From the NCBI RefSeq assembly GCF_000411455.1, contig NZ_KE150457.1, positions 1,514,023 through 1,578,022 on the forward strand: a DNA stretch of 64,000 nucleotides, read 5' to 3'. The translations under genes and the position numbers were made by a program. Positions 17,512-26,420 of this stretch are shown one piece after another (the first letter of the stretch is position 1; every line of letters begins with the position of its first letter). This DNA comes from Microbacterium sp. oral taxon 186 str. F0373 (GTDB lineage: Bacteria > Actinomycetota > Actinomycetes > Actinomycetales > Microbacteriaceae). The notes under the pieces were generated by a model. The model had not been told where the DNA came from. It searched no databases and saw nothing but the letters and a program-made list of their open reading frames with translations.

Positions 17512-18302
17512 GGACGGGCCTTTCGCGTGCCGCGCGCGGCACGGCCGATGAGGAGCAGGAGGGTGAAGGCCAGCACGAGCGCCAGCAGAGTGAAGATCGC
17601 GGGGGTATAGGGATCTTGTTTCTGCACGACCACCATGGCGGTCTGGAAGACCTGACGGTTGAGCAGGGAGGCGATGGTGAACTCGCCGAGCACGACGGCG
17701 ATCGAGATGAGCGACGCCGCCAGGAGCCCCTGTCGCAGGTTGGGCGCGAGCACCCGCACGATCACGGCTGTCCAGCCGGCGCCGAGCGACCGTGCCGCCT
17801 CGGCGAGCGTGCGGAGATCGACGGCGTCGATCGACGCCTGGATCGCGCGATAGGCGAAGGGAAGCACGGTGATGCCGTAGGCGAACGCCAGCGTCCACGC
17901 GCCGGTACCGAACAGCCGGCCGATCTGCTGATAGATCGGCGCCAGACCCACGACCAGCACGATCGCCGGGATCGAGATGGGCAGCAGGACGGCGAATTCG
18001 AACGCCCGCCGCAACCGGGCAAAGCGCAGCGCGACCAGCACCATCGTCGGCGCCAGCAGCAGCAGCACGATGGCCACCGTCACCACGCAGAGCACGAGGG
18101 AGTTACCCAGGCCCGTCCACAGCGGCTTGAGGGCGGCGACGGTGTGCGGATCGAATAGGCCCGTCCATCGGCTCCACGAGAGGCTGCCATCCGGCATCCG
18201 CAACGTGTAGATCAGGGTCGAGACGAGTGGGATCGCGAAGAACGCTCCGACGACGATGCCGACGATCGCGCGGGTGAGGGGCGAAGGGGTGAGTCGATTC
18301 AT
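17508..18302 (-). CDS. ABC importer permease 2
   Basis: A 264-residue inner-membrane protein with six predicted helices. The EAA coupling loop is LRTLAEAARSLGAGWTAVIVRVLAPNL, near residue 180. It belongs to the PotC/FbpB-like type I permease family. The ATG overlaps the upstream permease stop (ATGA at 18299-18302), and its own stop overlaps the ATPase start. Confidence 0.92.
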   Translation of the reverse strand: MNRLTPSPLTRAIVGIVVGAFFAIPLVSTLIYTLRMPDGSLSWSRWTGLFDPHTVAALKPLWTGLGNSLVLCVVTVAIVLLLLAPTMVLVALRFARLRRAFEFAVLLPISIPAIVLVVGLAPIYQQIGRLFGTGAWTLAFAYGITVLPFAYRAIQASIDAVDLRTLAEAARSLGAGWTAVIVRVLAPNLRQGLLAASLISIAVVLGEFTIASLLNRQVFQTAMVVVQKQDPYTPAIFTLLALVLAFTLLLLIGRAARGTRKARP

Positions 18303-19207
18303 GCCTGGTACCACCGAGCTGCGCGCCGCTGGACAGCGGAGTAGACGAACATGACGATGCCGACCACGACGATCATCCCGAGGGCCAGCGCGCCGGCGAG
18401 GTTCTCGCGCCCGAGCACCGTCTCGCTCGTCAGCGCGCTGCGGATGCGTAGCGGCACGATCTCGGCTCCTTGGCTGGCAAGGGCGGCCGCGGTGGCGTAC
18501 GACGAGAACGCATTGGCGAACAGCAGCAGCAGGCTCGCGAAGAAGGAGGGCGCCAGCACGGGGATGCCGACATAGCTCCAGAACGCGCGGCGCGAGCCCC
18601 CGAGCGTGAGCGTCGCTTCGGCCCACTGCGGACGCAGCGCCGAGAGGGCTGGCATGAACGTGATGACCATGAGCGGGATCTGGAAGTAGATGTACGGCAG
18701 GACCAATCCCGGCAGGTCGTACAGCCAGGTGCCGTTGGCGAAGATGTCGATGCCGAACGCGTCGAGCAGAAACAACCTGACGACGCCTTGCAGGCCGATC
18801 GTCGCGATGAACGCGAAGGCCAGCATGACGCCGCCGAACTGCGCGAGCACACCGGCCGCGGCATCCACTGCCGAGCGGACGAGGCCTTCGGGATGAAGGC
18901 CGAGCATCGCGTAGCAGACCAGTGCGCCCGCGAGTGCGCCGATGACCGCGGTCAGCAGGGACAGGCCCGCCGAGTTGGCGAAGGTCTCGACGATCAATGG
19001 ATCGCCGAGCGCCGTGATGTTGTCCCAGGTGAACGCGCCGCGGCGATCGAAGAACCCCGAAGCGACCGCGAGTACCGAGGGCAATGCGAGAAACAGCAGC
19101 ACGTAGGCGGCGAACGGAACCAGGCCCAGCCACGACCACGAACCGCGACGGGCGGGGGTGGATGCGGATGCCGCGGCATCCACCCCCGCCGTGGTGACGA
19201 CGGTCAC
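18299..19207 (-). CDS. ABC importer permease 1
   Basis: A 302-residue inner-membrane protein. The EAA loop reads PQWAEATLTLGGSRRAFWSYVGIPVLAPSF. It has an N-terminal Ala/Ser-rich cytoplasmic tail, then six helices. The GTG at 19207 is chosen because it overlaps the stop of the binding-protein gene (GTGA). A longer in-frame ORF reaching 19423 would lie inside that gene. Confidence 0.9.
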   Translation of the reverse strand: MTVVTTAGVDAAASASTPARRGSWSWLGLVPFAAYVLLFLALPSVLAVASGFFDRRGAFTWDNITALGDPLIVETFANSAGLSLLTAVIGALAGALVCYAMLGLHPEGLVRSAVDAAAGVLAQFGGVMLAFAFIATIGLQGVVRLFLLDAFGIDIFANGTWLYDLPGLVLPYIYFQIPLMVITFMPALSALRPQWAEATLTLGGSRRAFWSYVGIPVLAPSFFASLLLLFANAFSSYATAAALASQGAEIVPLRIRSALTSETVLGRENLAGALALGMIVVVGIVMFVYSAVQRRAARWYQA

Positions 19208-20334
19208 TGGACCGCCGTCGCCCACTTCTGACCGAGCAGCGTGCCGGCAGCCTTGGACTGCGCCTCGGTGGGAACCACCGTGTCGGCCGGAGCCTTTGGC
19301 AGCGCCGCGGCGAGGGTCGCATCGATGGTGCCGGCCGTGGTCATCGCGGCCATGCGGGCCGGGCGGGCGCCACCCTTGAGCCAGAGGTTCTGCACCTCGT
19401 CGCTGTAGAGGAACTCCTGCCACAGGCGGGCTGCCGCGGGGTGGGGAGCCGTCTTGTTGATGGCTTGGTTGTAGTAGCCGGCGTAGCCGGTGCCGTCGAA
19501 GACGACGACCTTCCAGTTCGGGTTGTCCTTGCGGTGTGCCGCGTTGAGGTAGTCCCAGTCGAAGACTACGGGTGTTTCGCCGCTGGCCACCGTGGAGGTC
19601 GTCACGTCGACCTTCAGCAGGTTGCCGGCCTTCTGCAGCGAGCTGAAGAAGTCGATGCCGGGCTGGAAGTCGTCGAGCGTTCCGCCGGACTGCACGGTGG
19701 CCATTCCGACCGCCGCGAAGGCCGCTCCGGCCTGGGTGGGGTCGCCGTTGAGCGCGACCGCGCCCTTATAGGTCGGGCTGAGCAGATCGGTGAGCTTGGT
19801 CGGGGCCGGGAACTTGGAGGAGTCGTAGCCGATCGACATGTACCCGCCGTAGTCGCCGACGAACAGGCCGGACGGATCCTTCAGGGTGTCGGGCACGTCG
19901 GCCCACGTCTGAACCTTGTAGGGAGCGAAGCGGTCGGTGTTCTGGAGGGTGACCGACAGGCCCAGATCGAACACGTCCGGCGCGGTGTCGAGGCCCTCAT
20001 TCGTCTTGGCCGCCTGGATCTCTTCGGCGCTCGAGGCGTCGGGCGACTGCTCGTTGACGGTGATATCGGGATAGCGCTGCGAGAACAGCGAGATGATCTC
20101 GCCGTAGTTTGCCCAGTCGTGCGGCAGTGCGATCACGTTGAGCTGGCCCTCTGCCTTGGCGGCCTTCTCCAGGTCGGCGAAGGTGCCGAAATCGGCGACG
20201 CTCGTCGCGGCGGATGCCGAGGTGCCTCCGCTGGTGGCGGCCTCCGACGTGCCGGCGCACGCACTGAGGGCGAGGGCTGCGACGGCTGCGACGGCCGTGA
20301 CCGCGATCGTGCGGCGCGCAAGGGTTCGGGACAT
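19204..20334 (-). CDS. ABC importer substrate-binding lipoprotein
   Basis: A 376-residue extracytoplasmic binding protein. The signal peptide has the lipobox LSAC (Cys about residue 26), so it is anchored to the outer face of the membrane. The fold is that of the PotD/AfuA cluster (LNVIALPHDWANYGEIISLF, then PDVFDLGLSV, WDYLNAAHRKDNPNWKVVVFDG). Ligand could be a polyamine, Fe3+, phosphonate or thiamine-like compound; nothing in the sequence decides. It is the first gene of the four-gene ABC operon. Confidence 0.9.
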   Translation of the reverse strand: MSRTLARRTIAVTAVAAVAALALSACAGTSEAATSGGTSASAATSVADFGTFADLEKAAKAEGQLNVIALPHDWANYGEIISLFSQRYPDITVNEQSPDASSAEEIQAAKTNEGLDTAPDVFDLGLSVTLQNTDRFAPYKVQTWADVPDTLKDPSGLFVGDYGGYMSIGYDSSKFPAPTKLTDLLSPTYKGAVALNGDPTQAGAAFAAVGMATVQSGGTLDDFQPGIDFFSSLQKAGNLLKVDVTTSTVASGETPVVFDWDYLNAAHRKDNPNWKVVVFDGTGYAGYYNQAINKTAPHPAAARLWQEFLYSDEVQNLWLKGGARPARMAAMTTAGTIDATLAAALPKAPADTVVPTEAQSKAAGTLLGQKWATAVQ

Positions 20335-20431
20335 GCTGTTCCTCTCGGGTCATCCCCGCGGGCACGACGATGCGTGCGGCGCGAGGGGGATGCGAGGAAC
20401 GTACGGCTGCGCCGTGTCGAGCATTCGGAGC

Positions 20432-20491
20432 GGCGGTGAACCGCCGGTGACGGAGCGGTGACGTCTTGCGGGTCGCGGGGGGACGTCACCG
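20432..20491. repeat. Inverted repeats between aspS and the ABC operon
   Basis: Two perfect inverted repeats: GGCGGT/ACCGCC (20432-20437 with 20440-20445) and the 10-bp CGGTGACGTC/GACGTCACCG (20456-20465 with 20482-20491, 16-nt loop). On the minus strand they follow aspS and precede the binding-protein gene. They may be the aspS terminator or an operator. Confidence 0.5.
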
Positions 20492-20502
20492 CGGACTGTC
20501 GG

Positions 20503-21843
20503 TCAGGGGGCGAGGCGCGTCGGCCCGCGGAAGAGGAACGTCACCTCGCGGATCGAGTCCTGGCCGAGCATGAGCATCAGCACGCGCGCGAGGCCCATGC
20601 CGAAGCCGCCGTGGGGCGGGATGCCGTAGCGGAAGAAGTCGAGGTAGTGCTCGAGCCCCTCCAGCGACAGGCCCTTCTCGAGCGCCTGTGCTTCGAGCAC
20701 CTCGATGCGGTGCTCGCGCTGCGCGCCCGTGGTGATCTCGGTGCCCTGGAACAGCAGATCGTAGCTGTTCGTGAGCCCGGTCTCGGGGTTGCGCATGTGG
20801 TAGAACGGGCGGATCTCGGGGTGGTAGTCGGTGATGAACACGAACTGGTGCCCGTAGGTCTCCCGCACATGCGCCGAGATCTGACGCTCGCCCTCGGGGT
20901 CGAGGTCGCCGTCGGTGCGGGGGATGTCGTAGCCGCGGGCCTTGACGATCTCGCGCGCCTCGGCGAGCGGGATGCGCGGGAAGGGGAGCGCCGGCACGAC
21001 GACGTCGATGCCGAACAGCTCGGCGATCTCGTCGCCGTGCTTGTCCTTGACGGCCTGGAAGGCGGCCGCGAGGAGTTCTTCCTGCATCGCCGCGACGTCT
21101 TCGTACGAGTCGATCCAGCTGATCTCGGCGTCGATCGAGGTGAACTCGGTCGCGTGTCGGCTCGTGAAGCTCGGGTCGGCGCGGAAGACGTCGCCGATCT
21201 CGAACACCTTGCCGAAGCCGGCGGCCTGCGCCATCTGCTTGAAGTGCTGCGGGCTCTGCGCGAGGTAGGCCGTCTGGTCGCCGAAATACTCCAGGGCGAA
21301 CAGCTCGGCGTTGCCCTCGGCGGGGGTCGACATGAGCTTGGGGGAGTGGATCTCGACGTAGTCGCGCTCGATCCAGTAGGTGCGCATCGCGTGCTCGAGC
21401 GTCGTCTGGATGCGGAAGACGAGGTTGTTGCGGCGCTGACGCAGGTCGATGAAGCGCCAGTCCATGCGCTTGTCGAGGCCGCTGTCGGCGGCGATCGGTG
21501 TCTCGGGCAACGCCGCGGCGGCGATCTCCAGCGTCGCGATCTTGATCTCGACGCCGCCGAGCTTGACCCGCTCGTCGTGCTTGAGCTGACCGGTGACCGT
21601 CAGGAAGGTGCCGGTGGACAGTTCCGAGATCAGCGCGGTGAGCGCGAGAGCCGCGGCATCCTGCTCCGCCCCCTCCGGGTCGGGACGGGTCGCCGGGTTG
21701 ACGAGCTGGACGGCGCCGGTCTCGTCGCGGAGGATGACGAACTGCACCTTCTTCTGATCGCGGACGGTCTCCACCCATCCGGACACCGAAACGGTGCCGT
21801 CTTCGCGGGACTGCAGCTGGCTGACGAGGGTGCGTTCACTCAC
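20503..21843 (-). CDS. aspS: Aspartyl-tRNA synthetase, archaeal-type (probably nondiscriminating)
   Basis: A 446-residue class II synthetase. An N-terminal OB anticodon-binding fold (VSVSGWVETVRDQKKVQFVILRDETGAVQLV) precedes the catalytic core. Motif 2 (FEIGDVFRADPSFTSRHATEFTSIDAEISW) and motif 3 (HGGFGMGLARVLMLMLG) are complete. There is no bacterial GAD insertion, so this is the shorter archaeal-type enzyme. Such enzymes often charge both tRNA-Asp and tRNA-Asn; that is inferred. The start GTG follows TAGACT by 8 nt. Confidence 0.93.
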   Translation of the reverse strand: MSERTLVSQLQSREDGTVSVSGWVETVRDQKKVQFVILRDETGAVQLVNPATRPDPEGAEQDAAALALTALISELSTGTFLTVTGQLKHDERVKLGGVEIKIATLEIAAAALPETPIAADSGLDKRMDWRFIDLRQRRNNLVFRIQTTLEHAMRTYWIERDYVEIHSPKLMSTPAEGNAELFALEYFGDQTAYLAQSPQHFKQMAQAAGFGKVFEIGDVFRADPSFTSRHATEFTSIDAEISWIDSYEDVAAMQEELLAAAFQAVKDKHGDEIAELFGIDVVVPALPFPRIPLAEAREIVKARGYDIPRTDGDLDPEGERQISAHVRETYGHQFVFITDYHPEIRPFYHMRNPETGLTNSYDLLFQGTEITTGAQREHRIEVLEAQALEKGLSLEGLEHYLDFFRYGIPPHGGFGMGLARVLMLMLGQDSIREVTFLFRGPTRLAP

Positions 21844-21920
21844 GAGGCACCAGTCTACGTGGGTGGGGTGTCCCGGCATCCGCCCAGGTTCTCATCACCC
21901 GCCCTCGCTACCGTCGACGT

Positions 21921-22577
21921 ATGGCGATGGCATCCGACGGCTCCTGGCTCACCACCCTCGTCGACGCCGTGGTCGGCCTCATGAACCTCATCGGGGCGCC
22001 CGGCGCGGGGCTCGCGATCGCCCTCGAGAACCTGTTCCCGCCGCTTCCCAGCGAGGTCATCCTGCCGATGGCGGGACTGGCCGCCGCCCGCGGATCGTTC
22101 TCGCTGTTCGAGGCCCTCGCCTGGACTACCGCCGGCTCGGTCGCGGGCGCCTTCGCGCTCTACGCCCTGGGCGCGTGGCTCGGCACCGATCGCCTCCGCG
22201 CGCTCGTGCGACGGATGCCGCTGCTGAAGGTCGATGACGTCGACCGCACCGTCGCGTGGTTCCATCGGCACGGGGGCAAAGCCGTGTTCTTCGGTCGCAT
22301 GCTGCCGATCTTCCGGAGCCTCATCTCGATCCCCGCGGGCGTCACGCGCATGCCGCTGTGGCGCTTCGGCCCGCTGACGCTGGCGGGATCGTTCATCTGG
22401 AATGCCGTCTTCGTCTTGTCGGGGTATCTGCTGGGCGATCAGTGGCACATCGTCGAGGAGTACGCGGGCGTGCTGCAGTACGCGGTGATCGGCGTCGCCG
22501 CCGCAGCGCTGGTCTGGTTCACGGTGAACCGCGTGCGGCAGGTGCGGGGCGTGGCGGCAGACAGCGACCCGGCCTGA
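21921..22577 (+). CDS. DedA-family membrane protein
   Basis: A 218-residue DedA/SNARE-associated (VTT) membrane protein. Motifs are ENLFPPLPSEVILPMAGLAA, the FFGRMLPIFRSLISIPAGVTRM segment with the conserved Arg, and GSFIWNAVFVLSGYLLGDQW. DedA proteins are thought to translocate lipid carriers and support membrane homeostasis. It is leaderless, with TACCGT at 21909-21914, 6 nt from the ATG. It diverges from aspS. Confidence 0.9.
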   Translation: MAMASDGSWLTTLVDAVVGLMNLIGAPGAGLAIALENLFPPLPSEVILPMAGLAAARGSFSLFEALAWTTAGSVAGAFALYALGAWLGTDRLRALVRRMPLLKVDDVDRTVAWFHRHGGKAVFFGRMLPIFRSLISIPAGVTRMPLWRFGPLTLAGSFIWNAVFVLSGYLLGDQWHIVEEYAGVLQYAVIGVAAAALVWFTVNRVRQVRGVAADSDPA

Positions 22578-22644
22578 ACGTCCGCCGCCCGGGCCGGTTC
22601 CGCTCTCAGCCCGGCCACAGATCTGTCCCGCGTAGACTGACGGG

Positions 22645-23274
22645 GTGCCCGCTGATCGCCTCCACCTCGTGCGCCACGGCGAGGTCCACAACCCGGGGCG
22701 GGTGCTGTACGGACGACTTCCGAACTTCCGGTTGAGTGCCGCGGGGCGCGAGATGGCCCGCAGTGCCGCTGCCTACGTGCAGGGGTCGGGCCGGCCGGTG
22801 AGCGCCCTCTACGCCTCGCCGTTGCAGCGCACCCGGGAGTCGGCGGAGCCCTTCGCCGAGGCCTTCGCGCTCGACCCGATCATCGATGAGCGCGTCATCG
22901 AGCCCACCAACGTCTTCGAGGGCAAGCGCATGACACGGGCCGTGCTCAATCCCCTCAACTGGCGACACCTCGCGCGCCCCGAGATCCCCAGCTGGGGCGA
23001 GCCGTACACCGAGGTCGTCGCCCGCATGGATGCCGCGATGAACGAAGCCTGGAACGATGCCGACGGGGGCGACGTCGTCATCGTCTCCCACCAGCTGCCG
23101 ATCTGGGTCACGCATCTGTCGGTGGCCGGTCAGCCGCTGCGCCACGACCCGCGCAAGCGCCGCTGTGCCCTCTCGAGCATCACCAGTTTCGAGCGCGCCG
23201 GCGATCGCTGGCGCGAAGTCGACTACGCCGAGCCGGCCTCGACGGCTCACGCGGTGGATGTGGGAGCGGTATGA
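22645..23274 (+). CDS. Histidine-phosphatase family protein
   Basis: A 209-residue phosphoglycerate-mutase-like phosphatase. The catalytic RHGE motif (LHLVRHGEVHNP) is near the N-terminus, the second catalytic His is in VIVSHQLPIWV, and ASPLQRTRESAE lies between them. It is leaderless with TAGACT 6 nt from the GTG. It is the first gene of the cytochrome c biogenesis operon, overlapping the next gene by ATGA. In actinobacteria this phosphatase often sits here, but its substrate is unknown. Confidence 0.9.
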   Translation: MPADRLHLVRHGEVHNPGRVLYGRLPNFRLSAAGREMARSAAAYVQGSGRPVSALYASPLQRTRESAEPFAEAFALDPIIDERVIEPTNVFEGKRMTRAVLNPLNWRHLARPEIPSWGEPYTEVVARMDAAMNEAWNDADGGDVVIVSHQLPIWVTHLSVAGQPLRHDPRKRRCALSSITSFERAGDRWREVDYAEPASTAHAVDVGAV

Positions 23275-23882
23275 AGCATCGGACGATCGCTCGCGTCGCG
23301 GCATCCCTTCTCGCCCTGGCGCTCGGCGCGGGCCTGGCGGGGTGCAGCAGCGCGAATGACGACCTCGCCAACCAGTACAAGCAGGGCGACGGCAAGGGCT
23401 ACATCTCCGGCGACGGCAGCGTGCAGGAGATCGCGCCCGCCGACCGCGGCGGTGCGGTCTCGTTCAGCGGCACCGCGGTCGACGGTGCAACCGTCACCAA
23501 CGCCGACTACGCCGACAAGGTGCTGGTCCTCAACTTCTGGTACGCCAACTGCGGACCCTGCCGCGCCGAGGCGCCCACCCTCGAGAGCACGTACCAGGCG
23601 GTACAGCCCGCGGGCGCGCAGTTCCTCGGTGTGAACATCTACGACGGCCCCGAGGGTGCGAAAGCGTTCGACGAGAAGTACGGCATCACCTACCCGTCGC
23701 TGCTCGCCAAGGACGACGCCGACCTCAAGCTCGCGTTCGCGTCGTGGACGCCGCTGCAGTCGGTGCCGATCACCCTCGTGCTCGACCGGCAGGGCCGCGT
23801 CGCGGCGCGATTCATCGGCCGCGTCGAGAGCGAATCGATCCTCAAGACGATCATCAACGACGTCGTCGCGGAGACCACGTGA
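23271..23882 (+). CDS. TlpA/ResA-like thiol-disulfide lipoprotein
   Basis: A 203-residue membrane-anchored thioredoxin-like protein. The signal peptide ends in the lipobox LAGC. The active site is WYANCGPC, and the cis-proline is in LQSVPITLVLD. By analogy with ResA it keeps the apocytochrome c haem-binding cysteines reduced outside the membrane. It overlaps the genes before and after it (ATGA, GTGA). Confidence 0.92.
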   Translation: MKHRTIARVAASLLALALGAGLAGCSSANDDLANQYKQGDGKGYISGDGSVQEIAPADRGGAVSFSGTAVDGATVTNADYADKVLVLNFWYANCGPCRAEAPTLESTYQAVQPAGAQFLGVNIYDGPEGAKAFDEKYGITYPSLLAKDDADLKLAFASWTPLQSVPITLVLDRQGRVAARFIGRVESESILKTIINDVVAETT

Positions 23883-24631
23883 GCGACGTCGTCTTCAGCG
23901 GCGCGCTCTGGCTCGCGATCCCCATCGCGATGCTCGCGGGCCTGGTGTCCTTCCTGTCGCCGTGCGTGCTGCCGCTCGTGCCCGGCTATCTCGGGTTCCT
24001 CGGCGGTGCCTCCGGCGGTGTCGGCGGTCGTAGCGGTCGCCCCACCCGCACGGGCCGCGGTCGGCTGCTGCTGGGCGTGGTGCTGTTCATCGCCGGCTTC
24101 ACGGTGGTCTTCGTCGCGATGGGCGTGCTGGCGGGCACGCTGGGACGCTTCTTCATCCAGCACGGCGAGACCCTGACCCGTGTGCTGGGTGTCGTCGTCA
24201 TCGTCATGGGGCTGGTGTTCCTCGGCGTCTTCGGCTTCGCGCAGCGGACGATGAAGCCGCAGGTGCGCAGCGGCCTGGGACTGGTCGGCGCACCGCTGCT
24301 GGGCGTCGCGATGGGCATCGGCTGGGCGCCCTGCATCGGCCCGACTTACGCGGCGATCCTCTCGATCTCCCTCACCCAGGCCGACCCGACCCGCGCGGTG
24401 CTGCTCGCCGTTGCCTACTCGCTGGGTCTCGGCATCCCGTTCCTGCTGCTCGCGGTGGGCTTCGGCTGGGCGACCCGCTCGGTGGCGTTCCTGCGTCGTC
24501 ACATCCGCGCCGTCAACATCGTCGGCGGCGTGCTTCTGATCGTGCTCGGCCTGCTCATGGTCACCGGGCTCTGGACCGCGGCGATGTCGCAGCTGACGGG
24601 GGTGATCGGCGGTGTCGAACTCCCGCTCTGA
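23879..24631 (+). CDS. ccdA: CcdA-type cytochrome c biogenesis membrane protein
   Basis: A 250-residue protein with about six membrane helices. It carries both redox cysteines: FLSPCVLPLVPGYLGF in the first helix and GWAPCIGPTYAAIL in the fourth. CcdA passes electrons from cytosolic thioredoxin to the ResA-like protein. The GTG at 23879 overlaps the resA-like stop (GTGA). It overlaps resB by 20 nt. Confidence 0.93.
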   Translation: MSDVVFSGALWLAIPIAMLAGLVSFLSPCVLPLVPGYLGFLGGASGGVGGRSGRPTRTGRGRLLLGVVLFIAGFTVVFVAMGVLAGTLGRFFIQHGETLTRVLGVVVIVMGLVFLGVFGFAQRTMKPQVRSGLGLVGAPLLGVAMGIGWAPCIGPTYAAILSISLTQADPTRAVLLAVAYSLGLGIPFLLLAVGFGWATRSVAFLRRHIRAVNIVGGVLLIVLGLLMVTGLWTAAMSQLTGVIGGVELPL

Positions 24632-26381
24632 CGGCACGGGCGCCAGCGACCCGCTGCGCCCGGCGGACCACGCGGATGCCGAGGTTCCCGCCGCGGGCAT
24701 CGCCCAGCCGCAGCTGGGCGTGATCGGCTGGCTGCGGTGGGGCTGGCGGCAGCTGACGAGCATGCGCACGGCGCTCGTGCTGCTGCTGCTGCTCGCCATC
24801 GCGGCGATCCCCGGGTCGATCGTGCCGCAGCGCACCGCCGACCCCAACGGCGTGCTGCAGTACAAGACCGACAACCCGGGCCTGTTCCCGATCCTCGACG
24901 GTCTGCAGCTGTTCGACGTGTACTCGTCGGTGTGGTTCTCGGCGATCTACATCCTGCTGTTCATCTCGCTGATCGGCTGCGTGATCCCGCGCACCAAGCA
25001 CCACTTCAACGCGCTGCGTGCCCGCCCGCCGCGGACGCCCGCGCGTCTGTCGCGCCTGGACGACCACGCCGAGGCGGAGCGCATCGTCGCCCCGGGACAG
25101 GATGCCGCGGCGGCCGCCGTCGCCGCGGTCGAGCTCGCCCAGGCGCAGCTGCGCAAGGCCGGCTACCGCGTCGAGCGCTACGACACCGCTGCCACGGCGA
25201 AGCGGCCCGCGACGGCATCCGTGTCGGCCGAACGCGGCTACGCCCGTGAGACCGGCAATCTCGTCTTCCACGCTGCGCTCGTCGGCGTGCTCATCTCGGT
25301 CGGCGTCGGGGGCGGCCTCACCTACACGGGCCAGACCGTCATCGTCGAGGGCGACAGCTTCGTCAACTCCCTCGGCCTCGGCTACACCTCGTTCAACCCC
25401 GGTCGCTTCGTCGACACGAACGCGCTGCCGCCGTATTCGCTGACGCTCGACAGCTTCGACGTGAACTACGTGCCGGTCGGGCAGGCGGGCCAGGGGCAGG
25501 CCGGCGACTTCGCCGCCAATCTCACCACCCGCGAGCCGGGCCACGACCCCCAGCAGCGGACCGTGCGGGTCAACCACCCCGTCGACATGGCAGGCGACCG
25601 GGTCTATCTCATGGGCAACGGTTACGCGCCGACCATCACGGTGCGAAACCCCGCGGGGGATGTCGTGCTGCACGAGGACGTCGAGTTCCTGCCGCAGGGC
25701 GCGACGATGACCTCGCTCGGCGTCATCAAGATTCCCGACGGGCTGTCGCAGCAGGTCGGTCTCGTGGGCTTCTTCTATCCCACGGCGGCGAAACTGCACT
25801 CGGGCGCGTTGACATCGGCCTACCCGGCGCTGGCGAACCCCGTTCTCACCCTCGACGTGTACACGGGCGACCTCGGCATCGACGACGGCACGCCCCGCAA
25901 CGTCTACGCGCTCGATGTCAGCGGCATGACGCAGCTGACCGGCCGCAAGATCAACGTCCCCTCGCTCGAGCTCGCGCCGGGCCAGACCGTTGACCTGCCG
26001 AACGGCCTCGGCACGATCACGTTCGACGACGCGAAGGCCAGCGGCGCTCGCGAGCAGGTCAAGCGCTACGTGTCCCTGTCGATCCACCGCGACGTCGGCG
26101 CCCCCTGGGTGCTCGGCTTCGCGATCGTCGCCCTCACGGGGCTGCTCGCGGCGCTGTTCATCCCGCGCCGGCGCATGTGGGTCAAGGCCACGCCGGGTGA
26201 CGGCGTCGTGCACCTCGAGTACGCGGGTCTCGCGCGCGGCGAGGACCCCGCGATCGCAGTGGCGGTCGCCGACCTCGTCCGCGACCACGGCGCCGCGATG
26301 GATGCCGCGGGCACCGCCGGGTCGGCGCGTGCGCAGGGCGCGGCATCCGCGGGTCAGGACGGCGGCGCCGGCCGGTCGTGA
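24612..26381 (+). CDS. resB: ResB-type cytochrome c biogenesis protein
   Basis: A 589-residue System II haem-lyase component. After an acidic cytoplasmic N-terminus there are two early helices (MRTALVLLLLLAIAAIPGSIVPQ and SAIYILLFISLIGCVIP), a third near residue 220, a large extracytoplasmic domain, and a final helix ending in FIPRRRMWVK. The GTG start lies inside ccdA. ResB and CcsB together export and attach haem to apocytochromes c. Confidence 0.93.
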   Translation: MSNSRSDGTGASDPLRPADHADAEVPAAGIAQPQLGVIGWLRWGWRQLTSMRTALVLLLLLAIAAIPGSIVPQRTADPNGVLQYKTDNPGLFPILDGLQLFDVYSSVWFSAIYILLFISLIGCVIPRTKHHFNALRARPPRTPARLSRLDDHAEAERIVAPGQDAAAAAVAAVELAQAQLRKAGYRVERYDTAATAKRPATASVSAERGYARETGNLVFHAALVGVLISVGVGGGLTYTGQTVIVEGDSFVNSLGLGYTSFNPGRFVDTNALPPYSLTLDSFDVNYVPVGQAGQGQAGDFAANLTTREPGHDPQQRTVRVNHPVDMAGDRVYLMGNGYAPTITVRNPAGDVVLHEDVEFLPQGATMTSLGVIKIPDGLSQQVGLVGFFYPTAAKLHSGALTSAYPALANPVLTLDVYTGDLGIDDGTPRNVYALDVSGMTQLTGRKINVPSLELAPGQTVDLPNGLGTITFDDAKASGAREQVKRYVSLSIHRDVGAPWVLGFAIVALTGLLAALFIPRRRMWVKATPGDGVVHLEYAGLARGEDPAIAVAVADLVRDHGAAMDAAGTAGSARAQGAASAGQDGGAGRS

Positions 26382-26420
26382 CCGGTCCGGCGCGTAGCAC
26401 GCCGACGTAGACTGATCGTC

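Noticed and set aside
16408-20334. Assigning the ABC importer to iron, polyamine or phosphonate
   Set aside because: The family motifs are shared by several ligands and the neighbouring genes give no pathway clue.
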